In this document: positions 8,504 through 16,711 of the stretch, one piece after another
How the letters are laid out: each line of letters opens with the position of its first letter
How positions within the stretch are numbered: position 1 is the first letter of the stretch
Assembly (NCBI GenBank): GCA_031277395.1
Contig: JAITML010000025.1
Coordinates: 1-38,170 of the forward strand
DNA length: 38,170 bases
Direction: 5' to 3'
DNA from: Methylobacillus sp.
GTDB taxonomy: Bacteria; Pseudomonadota; Gammaproteobacteria; Burkholderiales; Methylophilaceae
Position numbers and translations under genes: made by a program
Notes under the pieces: model-generated
What the model was told of the DNA's origin: nothing
Seen by the model: only the letters and a program-made list of their open reading frames with translations
Database searches by the model: none

Positions 8504-9386
8504 TTTTTCTGCCTGGGCAGCGCGAATACAGGCGCGCGCCGAATCCACGCTTGATGCCTTGCTGCCATCGGAAAATGTGGCTCCGCAACGCCTTCATGCG
8601 GCGATGCGTTACGCGATTCTGGGCGGCGGCAAGCGTGTGCGGCCATTATTGGCGCATGCTTCGGGCGAGTTGTTTGGCGCGTCTGCGGATAAACTGGATA
8701 TTGCGGCGGCGGCGGTTGAGATGATCCATGCCTATTCGCTCGTTCACGATGATATGCCGTGCATGGACGATGATGATTTGCGCCGCGGCAAACCTTCGTG
8801 TCACAAGCAGTTTGATGACGCGACCGCGTTGCTGGTGGGTGATGCGCTGCAAAGCCTCGCGTTTCAGGCGCTCGCGCAGCCCGGTCTGTGCAGCAATGCC
8901 GGGCAACAGGTGCATATGATCCATCTGCTTGCTGTGGCGAGCGGTTCGCGTGGCATGGCGGGCGGGCAGGCAATTGATCTGGCAAGTGTGGGGTTGAATT
9001 TGAGCCAGCAGGAACTGGAATTCATGCACATCCACAAAACCGGCGCCTTGATACGCGTCGCCGTGTTGCTGGGAGCGCATTGCGCCGATGCGCCGGACGA
9101 GAAAAAACTGCACGCGGTTGATCGTTATGCCAAGAGCATCGGCCTTGCTTTTCAAGTCGTGGATGATATTCTCGATGCCAAGGCTGATACCGCCACGCTG
9201 GGCAAGACTGCGGGCAAGGACGCGAAGAATAACAAGCCGACTTATGTCACCATCCTTGGCCTCGCGCAGGCACGGGAATTCGCCGCCGAACTGCACGCTG
9301 ATGCCGTTGCCAGCATTGCTCCATTTGGCAGCGAAGGGCAACGTTTGACGCAGCTTGCCGATTTTATAACCGAGCGATCTTTTTGA
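8496..9386 (+). CDS. ispA: Farnesyl diphosphate synthase (geranyltranstransferase)
   Basis: The protein has 296 residues from the ATG at 8496, which lies inside the end of xseB. An in-frame upstream start would add 13 residues not typical of the family. It condenses isopentenyl diphosphate with dimethylallyl and geranyl diphosphate to make farnesyl diphosphate, the precursor of undecaprenyl phosphate and of the ubiquinone tail. The two aspartate-rich metal-binding motifs are DDMPCMD at 85-91 and DDILD at 223-227, with GGGKRVRPLL at about 43-52 as the diphosphate-binding segment. It sits between xseB and dxs, an arrangement seen in many beta- and gammaproteobacteria that joins isoprenoid precursor supply and chain elongation. 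Confidence 0.95.
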   Translation: MSDFSAWAARIQARAESTLDALLPSENVAPQRLHAAMRYAILGGGKRVRPLLAHASGELFGASADKLDIAAAAVEMIHAYSLVHDDMPCMDDDDLRRGKPSCHKQFDDATALLVGDALQSLAFQALAQPGLCSNAGQQVHMIHLLAVASGSRGMAGGQAIDLASVGLNLSQQELEFMHIHKTGALIRVAVLLGAHCADAPDEKKLHAVDRYAKSIGLAFQVVDDILDAKADTATLGKTAGKDAKNNKPTYVTILGLAQAREFAAELHADAVASIAPFGSEGQRLTQLADFITERSF

Positions 9387-11231
9387 ATGCACCCATTGCT
9401 TGAAACCATAGCCGATCCTGCGCAACTGCGCCAACTGGATAAAAAAGACCTGCCGCAGCTCGCGGAGGAATTGCGCGATTTTCTCATTCACAGTGTCGCG
9501 CAAACCGGCGGACATCTCGCATCCAATCTCGGCGTGGTGGAACTGACCATCGCGCTGCACTATGTTTTCAATACACCCGATGACAAGCTGGTGTGGGATG
9601 TGGGGCATCAAACGTATCCGCACAAAATACTCACCGGGCGCCGCAACGGCATGTCCGGCCTGCGCCAGTCTGGCGGCATCGCGGGATTCCCGCGCCGCGC
9701 CGAGAGCGAGTACGACACCTTTGGCACCGGCCATTCGAGCACATCTATCTCCGCCGCGCTCGGCATGGCAGTAGCTGCTCAGCAGACCGGATCAGAACGG
9801 CGCGTCGTGGCCGTGATCGGCGACGGCGCAATGACCGCCGGCATGGCGTTTGAGGCGCTCAACAATGCCGGCACAAAAGACGCCAACCTGCTGGTAATCC
9901 TCAATGACAACGACATGTCGATCTCGCCCAATGTCGGCGCGCTCAACAATTATCTCGCACGTTTGCTGTCAGGCCGGTTGTATGACCGCATGCGACGCGG
10001 CACCGAGAAGATGCTGGGCGTCGCGCCACCCATACTGGAACTGGCCAAGCGCGCGGAAGAACACGTTAAAGGCATGGTGACGCCGGGCACGCTGTTCGAG
10101 GAATTCGGCTTCAACTACATCGGCCCCATCGACGGCCATGATCTGGACGTACTGACCGCCACGCTGTCCAACATCCGCGCGCTCAAAGGCCCGCAGTTTT
10201 TACACGTGGTAACGCACAAAGGCCATGGCTTCACGCCCGCCGAGGAGAATCCTGGCAGGTTTCACGGCGTCGGCAAATTCAACCCTGAAAACGGCGAGGC
10301 ACTGGGGAGCACGGAACGCAAAACCTACACCCAGGTGTTCGGCGAGTGGCTGGTGGATATGGCTGAGCGCGATCCGCGCCTGATCGGCATCACGCCCGCA
10401 ATGTGCGACGGCTCGGGGCTCAACCAGTTTCAGGAGAAATTCCCGGAGCGCTATTTTGATGTCGGCATCGCCGAGCAGCATGCGCTCACCTTCGCGGCGG
10501 GGCTTGCCTGTGATGGCAGCAAACCGGTGGTGGCGATCTACTCCACCTTTCTGCAACGCGCTTACGATCAGCTTATCCACGACATCGCGCTGCAAAATCT
10601 GCCGGTGCTGTTCGCGATCGACCGCGCCGGATTGGTCGGCGCGGACGGCCCGACGCACGCGGGCAGCTTTGATATCACCTATCTGCGCTGCATCCCGAAC
10701 ATGGTGGTGATGTGTCCCGCGGATGAAAATGAATGCCGCCAGATGCTCTACACCGGCTATATGCTGAACTCCCCCGCCGCAGTGCGCTATCCGCGCGGTT
10801 GCGGGCCCGGCGTACCAACAGAATATGAAATGCAGGCCCTGCCACTGGGCAAGGGCGAGATCCGCCGTCGCGGCAAAAAAATCGCCATCCTCGCCTTTGG
10901 CAGCATGCTTACGCCCGCGCTGGAAGCCGCGGAAAAACTGGATGCAACCGTGGCCAACATGCGTTTCGTGAAGCCTCTGGATAGCGCGCTGGTCTGTGAG
11001 CTTGCCGACAGCCACGAGATACTCGTGACAGTCGAGGAAAACACCGTCATGGGCGGCGCGAGCGCGGCGGTGATGGAAGCGCTGCAAGCCGCAGGCAAAA
11101 CCACGAAGATTCTCACGCTCGGTCTGCCGGATGTTTTCATCGAACACGGCGCGCACGAAAAATTGCTGGCCGCCTGCGGTCTGGATACCAACGGCATCCG
11201 TGCGGCGATTGAGAAAATATTAACTGATTAG
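9387..11231 (+). CDS. dxs: 1-deoxy-D-xylulose-5-phosphate synthase
   Basis: The protein has 614 residues, the usual length. It joins pyruvate and glyceraldehyde 3-phosphate using thiamine diphosphate, the first step of the MEP isoprenoid pathway. The N-terminal domain has [16 protein letters not shown] at about 71-86 and the thiamine/Mg motif GDGAMTAG at about 145-152 with NDNDMSIS further on. The middle domain has [15 protein letters not shown], and a transketolase C-terminal domain closes the chain. The ATG follows the ispA stop with no gap, so the two are translated as a pair. A short gap separates it from folE2. Confidence 0.97.
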   Translation: MHPLLETIADPAQLRQLDKKDLPQLAEELRDFLIHSVAQTGGHLASNLGVVELTIALHYVFNTPDDKLVWDVGHQTYPHKILTGRRNGMSGLRQSGGIAGFPRRAESEYDTFGTGHSSTSISAALGMAVAAQQTGSERRVVAVIGDGAMTAGMAFEALNNAGTKDANLLVILNDNDMSISPNVGALNNYLARLLSGRLYDRMRRGTEKMLGVAPPILELAKRAEEHVKGMVTPGTLFEEFGFNYIGPIDGHDLDVLTATLSNIRALKGPQFLHVVTHKGHGFTPAEENPGRFHGVGKFNPENGEALGSTERKTYTQVFGEWLVDMAERDPRLIGITPAMCDGSGLNQFQEKFPERYFDVGIAEQHALTFAAGLACDGSKPVVAIYSTFLQRAYDQLIHDIALQNLPVLFAIDRAGLVGADGPTHAGSFDITYLRCIPNMVVMCPADENECRQMLYTGYMLNSPAAVRYPRGCGPGVPTEYEMQALPLGKGEIRRRGKKIAILAFGSMLTPALEAAEKLDATVANMRFVKPLDSALVCELADSHEILVTVEENTVMGGASAAVMEALQAAGKTTKILTLGLPDVFIEHGAHEKLLAACGLDTNGIRAAIEKILTD

Positions 11232-11263
11232 TATACTCAAGTATTGTATTGAACGTTCACGCC

Positions 11264-12076
11264 ATGAAACAAGCCACGAATCATCCCGCCCCTCCGATTG
11301 AGGACGTGCAGAACACCCCCGATGTCCGTCATCTCGCGATCGACAAGGTCGGCATCAAATCCATCCGCCACCCGATCAAGGTCAAGGACAGAAGCGGCGG
11401 CGTACAGCATACCGTCGCGGTATTCAACATGTATGTGCATCTGCCCCACAACTTCAAGGGCACGCACATGTCGCGTTTTGTCGAAATCCTCAACATGAAC
11501 GAGCGCGAAATCTCGATCGAGAATTTCGAAAGCATACTACGCGAAATGGTGCGACGTCTCGAAGCCCAGTCCGGCCACATTGAAATGACCTTCCCGTATT
11601 TCGTCAACAAATCCGCGCCGGTCTCGGGCGTGCAGAGCCTGCTGGATTACGAGGTCACCTTCATCGGTGAAATCAGGGACGGCAATTACAACATCACCGT
11701 CAAGGTGCTCGTGCCGGTCACCAGCCTGTGCCCCTGCTCCAAGAAAATTTCAGACTACGGCGCGCACAACCAGCGCTCGCACGTCACAATCACGGCGCTC
11801 ATCAACGATTTCATCTGGGTGGAAGACATCATCACACTGGTGGAAGATCAGGCCTCCTGCCAGCTCTACGGCCTGCTCAAGCGTCCGGACGAAAAATACG
11901 TCACCGAACGCGCCTACGACCACCCGAAATTCGTCGAGGACATGGTGCGCGACGTGGCCGCCCAGCTCAACGCGGAACCGCGCATCGACGCCTACATCGT
12001 GGAATCGGAAAACTTCGAATCCATCCACAACCACTCAGCCTACGCGCTGATCGAGCGCGACAAGCGCGTGGTTTGA
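11264..12076 (+). CDS. folE2: GTP cyclohydrolase FolE2 (type IB)
   Basis: The protein has 270 residues from the ATG at 11264; a TTG at 11249 would add five. It converts GTP to dihydroneopterin triphosphate, the first step of folate synthesis. FolE2 enzymes are unrelated in sequence to zinc-dependent FolE and can use other metals. The signature cysteine and its neighbours are in LCPCSK at about 155-160, followed by [12 protein letters not shown], and the chain ends with a conserved [12 protein letters not shown] segment. It is 32 bp after dxs and followed by a strong terminator, so it is probably the last gene of the xseB-ispA-dxs transcript. No classical folE is in the window. Confidence 0.95.
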   Translation: MKQATNHPAPPIEDVQNTPDVRHLAIDKVGIKSIRHPIKVKDRSGGVQHTVAVFNMYVHLPHNFKGTHMSRFVEILNMNEREISIENFESILREMVRRLEAQSGHIEMTFPYFVNKSAPVSGVQSLLDYEVTFIGEIRDGNYNITVKVLVPVTSLCPCSKKISDYGAHNQRSHVTITALINDFIWVEDIITLVEDQASCQLYGLLKRPDEKYVTERAYDHPKFVEDMVRDVAAQLNAEPRIDAYIVESENFESIHNHSAYALIERDKRVV

Positions 12077-12094
12077 GCGGATAAACAAGCAAGC

Positions 12095-12125
12095 AAAAAA
12101 GCGCGGGATTCCGCGCTTTTTTATT
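12095..12125 (+). terminator. Rho-independent terminator after folE2
   Basis: A hairpin with stem GCGCGG / CCGCGC (12101-12106 and 12111-12116, loop GATT) is flanked by six A before and a run of T after (TTTTTTATTTTT). It lies 18 bp after the folE2 stop and ends the isoprenoid/folate operon. Confidence 0.9.
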
Positions 12126-12278
12126 TTTGAACGCAGATCATCTCCAATTCCGGTGCCACCCTTTTTGGTTTGATAGTCAGCCTCTCCTGTTCCTTCTTCC
12201 TGCCCTATCTTTTATTACTCAAAAGAATATAAAAATAATAATTCATTCCTTTACATTAATATAGGCCAGCTTGTACGC

Positions 12279-12306
12279 TTGGCGTCGATTGATTGCTGTC
12301 TATAGG
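12279..12306 (+). promoter_or_regulatory. Candidate sigma-70 promoter for the rhodanese-serine acetyltransferase operon
   Basis: TTGGCG (12279-12284) and TATAGG (12301-12306) are 16 bp apart, each matching four of six consensus bases. A very AT-rich stretch (about 12205-12265) lies just upstream and could be an UP-element or the binding site of an activator such as CysB. The predicted start leaves about 40 bp to the strong ribosome site AAGGAGG before 12352. The match is moderate and other starts in the 275-bp gap are possible. Confidence 0.35.
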
Positions 12307-12351
12307 CGGCAATGCGCAGTGCTAATCGGTACAAGTTAAGGAGGAATTTCC

Positions 12352-12852
12352 ATGTTTCTGGATTCAACGTTGGCAGAATCGGCCATATCGGCTGATGCCA
12401 TTAAAAGCGATTCATCCGATCCGCTATCCCAGATCAGGGCAGCGGCGCAGGCTGGCGGGCTCCCCTATGCAGGTGGCGTGCCGCCTGCGCTGGCTTGGCA
12501 GCTCGTGCAATCCGGCCAAGCCACGCTGGTAGATGTACGCACGGGTGAAGAACGCAAATTCGTCGGCCAGATACCCGGTTCACTGCATGTGGCCTGGGCC
12601 ACCGGCACGGCGCTGACACGCAATCCGCGTTTCGTGAAAGAACTGGAAGCCAAAGCGAAGAAAGACACGGTGCTGCTTTTTCTGTGCCGCAGCGGCAAGC
12701 GTTCCGCACTTGCGGCGGAAGCCGCGGCAAAAGCCGGCTTTGTCCAGATCTTTAATGTGCTGGAGGGTTTCGAGGGCGATCTCGACGAACACCAGCAACG
12801 CGGCGCTCTGGGAGGCTGGCGTCATGCCGGTCTGCCGTGGACGCAGGATTAA
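12352..12852 (+). CDS. Rhodanese-like sulfurtransferase of the encapsulin locus
   Basis: The protein has 166 residues with one rhodanese domain from about residue 40 to 160. The active cysteine is Cys112 in the loop LCRSGKRS, with the conserved DVRTGEE at about 61-67 before it. The first 35 residues are variable and there is no signal peptide, so it is cytoplasmic. Single-domain rhodaneses carry sulfane sulfur as a persulfide and pass it to acceptors. Rhodaneses are known neighbours of family 2A encapsulins, together with serine acetyltransferase and cysteine desulfurase, and all of these are present here. Its ATG follows a perfect AAGGAGG ribosome site, so it should be well translated. It is 12 bp before the serine acetyltransferase gene. 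Confidence 0.92.
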   Translation: MFLDSTLAESAISADAIKSDSSDPLSQIRAAAQAGGLPYAGGVPPALAWQLVQSGQATLVDVRTGEERKFVGQIPGSLHVAWATGTALTRNPRFVKELEAKAKKDTVLLFLCRSGKRSALAAEAAAKAGFVQIFNVLEGFEGDLDEHQQRGALGGWRHAGLPWTQD

Positions 12853-12864
12853 GAAGCTCCGGCA

Positions 12865-13824
12865 ATGGCAATCAGCGCTGATTACCTGCTACCGCGCCAC
12901 AACCCTGCCACGCAATGGAATATCCGCCGTGTTGTGGATGAATTGCATGCCGCGCGAACTCACTGGCGCGAGCCACAGGGACGCAACCGTGAAAAAGGCG
13001 GGCGCGAACTGCCCTCGCGCGATGCCTTGCACGGCATCATCCGGCTAATTTGCAGCGCGCTTTTCCCCATGCGTTTGGGGCCACCCGATCTGCGTCAGGA
13101 AAGTGAAGATTATTACGTCGGACACACGCTGGATACTGCCCTCAACGCTCTGCTGGCGCAGGTGCGTCTGGAGTTGCATTATGCGGCCCGGCACAGCCAG
13201 CCGGATGCCGAAGTATTGGAGCGGCAGGCAGTCGATTTGGTGCATGATTTCGCGGCGGCCTTGCCCAAGATACGCACCCTGCTTGATACCGATGTGCTGG
13301 CGGCCTATCACGGCGATCCCGCTGCGCGCAGTGTGGACGAAGTGCTGCTCTGCTATCCGGGCGTGGTGGCCATCATCCATCACCGCCTGGCGCATGAACT
13401 ATATACGCGCGGCGTACCTCTGCTGGCACGCATCGTAGCCGAGATCGCACATTCGGAAACCGGCATTGATATCCATCCGGGCGCGCAGATCAGTGGCAGC
13501 TTCTTCATCGACCACGGCACCGGTGTGGTAATCGGCGAAACCGCGGTCATCCATCAGCGTGTGCGTATCTATCAGGCAGTGACGCTAGGCGCCAAACGCT
13601 TCACCATTGATGAAGAAGGACATTTGGAAAAAGGCCAGCCACGGCATCCCATCGTTGAGGACGATGTGGTGATCTATGCCGGCGCGACGATACTGGGGCG
13701 CATCACCATTGGTCGGGGCTCCACCATCGGCGGCAATGTCTGGCTCACGCGCAGCGTACCGCCGGGCAGCCATGTCACGCAGGCGAAGCTGCAAAACGAA
13801 ACCACCGAAGATGCGCTCCCATGA
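12865..13824 (+). CDS. Serine O-acetyltransferase (EpsC type)
   Basis: The protein has 319 residues. It acetylates L-serine with acetyl-CoA to give O-acetylserine, the carbon skeleton for cysteine. An N-terminal helical domain (to about 190) is followed by a left-handed beta-helix of hexapeptide repeats. Key residues are seen in DIHPGAQI at about 202-209 (His204) and IDHGTGVVIGE at about 215-225 (Asp216, His217), then YQAVTLGAKRF. The lengthy N-terminal part fits the EpsC/SAT subgroup and not enterobacterial CysE (about 273 residues). It has no clear ribosome site of its own and lies 12 bp after the rhodanese stop. Its stop overlaps the regulator gene by 4 bp. In this locus it would supply cysteine, the substrate of the encapsulated desulfurase. 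Confidence 0.93.
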   Translation: MAISADYLLPRHNPATQWNIRRVVDELHAARTHWREPQGRNREKGGRELPSRDALHGIIRLICSALFPMRLGPPDLRQESEDYYVGHTLDTALNALLAQVRLELHYAARHSQPDAEVLERQAVDLVHDFAAALPKIRTLLDTDVLAAYHGDPAARSVDEVLLCYPGVVAIIHHRLAHELYTRGVPLLARIVAEIAHSETGIDIHPGAQISGSFFIDHGTGVVIGETAVIHQRVRIYQAVTLGAKRFTIDEEGHLEKGQPRHPIVEDDVVIYAGATILGRITIGRGSTIGGNVWLTRSVPPGSHVTQAKLQNETTEDALP

Positions 13825-14051
13825 GTACGCTCAACCGACAGTTCGGTTTTGTGGTACGGCATTGCCGCGAGCAGCGACGCTGGTCGCAGGAAGTGCTCGC
13901 CGATGCCGCCGGACTTAACCGCTCCTATCTGGGAGAAATCGAACGCGGCGCGGCAGTGCCGTCATTGGTGACCATTGCCAAGCTCGCAGGAGCATTTGAT
14001 CTGCGTCTTTCCGAGTTGATGGAGCACTGCGAGCAGGGTCAGGCGCGCTAG
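13821..14051 (+). CDS. Small XRE/Cro-CI-type transcriptional regulator
   Basis: The protein has 76 residues and is essentially one helix-turn-helix domain. RQFGFVVRHCREQRRWSQ forms the first helices, VLADAAGLNRSYLGEIERG the DNA-reading helix-turn-helix, and PSLVTIAKLAGAFDLRLSEL the last helices. No sensor or oligomerisation domain is present, although two cysteines (Cys15 and Cys69) could respond to thiols or persulfides; that is speculation. The ATG overlaps the serine acetyltransferase stop (ATGA), so it is made in step with that enzyme. It sits directly upstream of a candidate promoter with repeated elements in front of the encapsulin gene, making local control of the shell and cargo genes a reasonable guess. 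Confidence 0.88.
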   Translation: MSTLNRQFGFVVRHCREQRRWSQEVLADAAGLNRSYLGEIERGAAVPSLVTIAKLAGAFDLRLSELMEHCEQGQAR

Positions 14052-14069
14052 TTTGATGGCTATAGCCGG

Positions 14070-14098
14070 TTGAGCGCAGCTCTGAGCGCCGGAATAAT
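14070..14098 (+). promoter_or_regulatory. Candidate sigma-70 promoter of the encapsulin-desulfurase pair, with overlapping 7-bp direct repeat
   Basis: TTGAGC (14070-14075) and AATAAT (14093-14098) are 17 bp apart, matching four and five of six consensus bases. TGAGCGC occurs twice, at 14071-14077 and 14083-14089 (12 bp apart, about one helical turn), overlapping the -35 and the spacer. A 10-bp palindrome GGCTATAGCC lies just upstream at 14058-14067. This is a good layout for repression by the small regulator, but that is inference. Confidence 0.5.
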
Positions 14099-14172
14099 GG
14101 CGCAGTGTTTTTCTGAATTCCAGCCTGCTGTTTTTTCAATATTCACCTGTTTCACCTATTGAGGAATTTTTT

Positions 14173-15102
14173 ATGACCGAAAGCCAGGATGTACAACTGG
14201 CATTGAGCGACAGCGCCGCCCGCCAGCTTGCCAATGCCACCAAAACCGTACCGCAGCTTGCCACCATTTCACCACGCTGGCTTACGCATCTTCTATCGTG
14301 GCAACCGGTTGAGGCAGGCATCTACCGCCTCAACAAGGTAAAGAATCCGCGCGACGTGCGCGTAACCTGCGCGCAGCGCGATGAATCCGAACTGCCGCAG
14401 ACCTTTGTCGATTATGAAGACCAGCCGCGCGAGTATTTTCTCAATGCCGTCAGCACCGTGCTGGATGTGCATACTCGCATATCTAATCTTTACAACAGCC
14501 CGCACGACCAGATCAAGGAACAACTCCGGCTCACCATCGAAACCATCAAGGAACATCAGGAAAGCGAGCTTATCAACAATCCGGAATATGGTTTGCTCGC
14601 CAGCGTTGACGACGAGCAGCGCATTTCCACGCTCACCGGCGCGCCTACGCCGGACGATCTGGATGACCTCGTCGCCAAGGTCTGGAAAGAGCCGGGATTT
14701 TTCCTCACGCATCCGCTCGCGATTGCCGCCTTTGGCCGCGAATGCACGCGCCGTGGCGTGCCGCCGCCCACAGTCAGCCTGTTTGGCTCGCAATTCCTCA
14801 CCTGGCGCGGCCTGCCGCTGATTCCTTCGGACAAAGTGCCGGTGGAAGACGGCAAGACCAAAATTCTGTTGCTGCGCGTGGGTGAAAAACGTCAGGGCGT
14901 GGTTGGCCTGTACCAGCCCGGTCTGACCGGTGAGCAAAGTCCGGGGTTGTCCGTGCGCTTCATGGGTATCAGCCGCAATGCCATCGCGTCGTACCTGATT
15001 TCGCTGTACTGCTCGCTGGCCGTGCTGACGGAAGATGCGCTGGCGGTGCTCGATGACGTGGAGATCGGCAAGTATCATGACTACTCCGATACCTACAAGT
15101 AA
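14173..15102 (+). CDS. Family 2A encapsulin shell protein (SrpI-like)
   Basis: The protein has 309 residues with the features of family 2A encapsulins, HK97-capsid-fold proteins that form closed icosahedral protein shells (60 subunits in the studied members). I recognise the extended N-terminal arm (about 1-60), LYNSPHDQIKEQLRLTIE in the spine-helix region (about 107-124), NNPEYGLL at about 135-142, the PPPTVSLFGSQFLTWRG segment at about 197-212, and PSDKVPVEDGKTKILLLRVGEKRQGVVGL. GLTGEQSPGLSVRFMGI and a C-terminal YCSLAVLTEDALAVLDDVE close the fold. There is no inserted cyclic-nucleotide-binding domain, which argues for subfamily 2A over 2B. The ribosome site GAGGA precedes the ATG. The desulfurase gene begins inside the last 26 bp. 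A relation to phage capsid is by fold only; no protease, portal or terminase is nearby. Confidence 0.93.
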   Translation: MTESQDVQLALSDSAARQLANATKTVPQLATISPRWLTHLLSWQPVEAGIYRLNKVKNPRDVRVTCAQRDESELPQTFVDYEDQPREYFLNAVSTVLDVHTRISNLYNSPHDQIKEQLRLTIETIKEHQESELINNPEYGLLASVDDEQRISTLTGAPTPDDLDDLVAKVWKEPGFFLTHPLAIAAFGRECTRRGVPPPTVSLFGSQFLTWRGLPLIPSDKVPVEDGKTKILLLRVGEKRQGVVGLYQPGLTGEQSPGLSVRFMGISRNAIASYLISLYCSLAVLTEDALAVLDDVEIGKYHDYSDTYK

Positions 15103-16678
15103 TGGCGTAAGCGGCCTTGCCGCGCCGAGCCTGCCGGACGAAGCCGCATTGCAGGCGTGGGCAAACACCTTTTTCTCCACGCTGCCCGGCAATGCTCCGG
15201 CCCTGCCGGAGTCGTTTCCGCTGAATATCGATCTGCCTGAATCCAGCGTCGGTGAAGATCGCGTGACCGCACAGTCTTTCGGCCTGCCCGGCATCGACAC
15301 ATTGCAGGCTCTGCTGAATGATATTGATGCTGGCGCAGTGCGCGAAAACGCTGTGCCATCGGTGCCGGGCGCAGGCAATTTTTATTTCCTCGATCCGATA
15401 CAACCGCAGCTTGCGTCAGTAGTGCCGCAAATTCCGGCAGATGCGCATCCTGCATTTGATGTGCAAACGCTACGCCGTGATTTCCCCATACTCGCGGAGC
15501 GCGTCAACGGCCGCCCGCTGGTGTGGCTGGACAACGCGGCCACCACGCAAAAGCCCAAAGCGGTGATTGATCGCCTCGCATATTTTTACGAGCACGAAAA
15601 TTCCAATATCCACCGCGCTGCGCATGAGCTGGCGGCGCGCGCGACCGACGCTTACGAGGCGGCTCGGCAAACAGTCGCCCGCTTCATCGGCGCGGGTTCC
15701 GTGGATGAGATCGTGTTTGTGCGCGGCGCGACCGAAGCCATCAATCTGGTCGCCCAAAGCTGGGGCGCGCAAAACATCGGCGAGGGTGACGAGATCGTGA
15801 TCTCGCATCTGGAACATCACGCCAATATCGTGCCCTGGCAGCAGCTTGCCACCGCCAAAGGCGCGAGGCTGCGCGTGATTCCGGTCGATGATAGCGGGCA
15901 GATATTGCTCGACGAATATCGCCGCCTGCTCAATGACCGCACAAAAATTGTCGCCATCACACAGGTATCAAACGCGCTGGGAACGGTAACACCGGTGCAG
16001 GAAGTAGTGCAAATGGCGCACAGCGTCGGTGCGAAGGCGCTGGTGGACGGCGCGCAGTCGGTCTCGCATATGCGCGTCAATGTGCAGGCGCTTGATGCCG
16101 ACTTCTTCGTGTTCTCGGGACACAAGATTTTCGGCCCCACCGGAATTGGGGTGGTCTACGGCAAAAAAGAAATTCTGGAATCCATGCCACCCTGGCAGGG
16201 AGGCGGCAACATGATAGTTGATGTCACCTTTGAGAAAACCCTGTATCACGGCGCACCAGCCCGCTTTGAAGCCGGTACCGGCAATATCGCGGATGCGGCG
16301 GGTTTGGGCGCGGCGCTGGATTATATCGAGCGCGTTGGCCTGGAAAACATCGCGCGTTATGAACATGATCTGCTCGCCTATGCCACGGAAGGGTTCAAAA
16401 CCATCTCCGGCCTGCGCCTGATCGGCACGGCCCGGGACAAAGCCAGCGTGCTGTCTTTCGTGCTGGAAGGCTATCATGTGGAAGAGGTCGGCAAGGCGCT
16501 GAACAGCGAAGGTATTGCCGTGCGCTCCGGCCATCACTGCGCACAACCCATTCTGCGCCGCTTTGGCGTGGAAGCCACGGTGCGCCCTTCGCTGGCCTTC
16601 TACAACACCTGCGAGGAAGTGGATCAACTGCTATCCGTGCTGCGCCGCCTGCGTGCGAACCGGCATAACGGTGCGTGA
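15077..16678 (+). CDS. Encapsulin cargo: SufS-type cysteine desulfurase with N-terminal targeting extension
   Basis: The protein has 533 residues from the ATG at 15077, inside the end of the shell gene. Residues from about 126 on form a complete class II (SufS/group II) PLP-dependent cysteine desulfurase. Lys350 in FSGHK binds PLP, HLEHHANIVPW is at about 244-254, and the reactive Cys488 lies in SGHHCAQP. It takes sulfur from L-cysteine as a persulfide, releasing alanine. The first 125 or so residues are Pro/Ala-rich and probably disordered. They hold three islands: LQAWANTFFS at 25-34, GAGNFYFLDP at 98-107 and AFDVQTLRRDFPIL at 126-139. These resemble the conserved motifs I recall for desulfurase cargo of SrpI-type shells, which direct loading. 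Free SufS proteins are about 410 residues and lack this part. Confidence 0.95.
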   Translation: MTTPIPTSNGVSGLAAPSLPDEAALQAWANTFFSTLPGNAPALPESFPLNIDLPESSVGEDRVTAQSFGLPGIDTLQALLNDIDAGAVRENAVPSVPGAGNFYFLDPIQPQLASVVPQIPADAHPAFDVQTLRRDFPILAERVNGRPLVWLDNAATTQKPKAVIDRLAYFYEHENSNIHRAAHELAARATDAYEAARQTVARFIGAGSVDEIVFVRGATEAINLVAQSWGAQNIGEGDEIVISHLEHHANIVPWQQLATAKGARLRVIPVDDSGQILLDEYRRLLNDRTKIVAITQVSNALGTVTPVQEVVQMAHSVGAKALVDGAQSVSHMRVNVQALDADFFVFSGHKIFGPTGIGVVYGKKEILESMPPWQGGGNMIVDVTFEKTLYHGAPARFEAGTGNIADAAGLGAALDYIERVGLENIARYEHDLLAYATEGFKTISGLRLIGTARDKASVLSFVLEGYHVEEVGKALNSEGIAVRSGHHCAQPILRRFGVEATVRPSLAFYNTCEEVDQLLSVLRRLRANRHNGA

Positions 16679-16711
16679 TGAATGAGGCAGCGGCGCACCT
16701 TGCTTTATTTT
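16670..16711 (+). terminator. Possible weak terminator after the cysteine desulfurase
   Basis: GGTGCG (16670-16675) and CGCACC (16694-16699) can pair, with an 18-base loop, followed by TTGCTTTATTTT. The stem starts before the desulfurase stop and the loop is long, so stability is doubtful. The convergent HAF-repeat gene ends at 16705, so some transcription end is expected here. Confidence 0.3.

Noticed and set aside
8646-9734. Minus-strand open frame opposite ispA and dxs
   Set aside because: It crosses two well-supported genes and shows no domain.
14173-15102. HK97-capsid-like protein as evidence of a prophage
   Set aside because: No terminase, portal, protease, tail or integrase genes are near, and the neighbours are sulfur-metabolism genes, fitting an encapsulin.
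14293-15378. Minus-strand open frame opposite the encapsulin gene
   Set aside because: The shell and desulfurase genes on the plus strand are clear; the antisense translation has no recognisable features.
12352-16678. Ordinary SUF or ISC iron-sulfur cluster operon
   Set aside because: No sufB, sufC, sufD, sufE, iscU or iscA is present; the desulfurase has a loading extension and sits with a shell gene.
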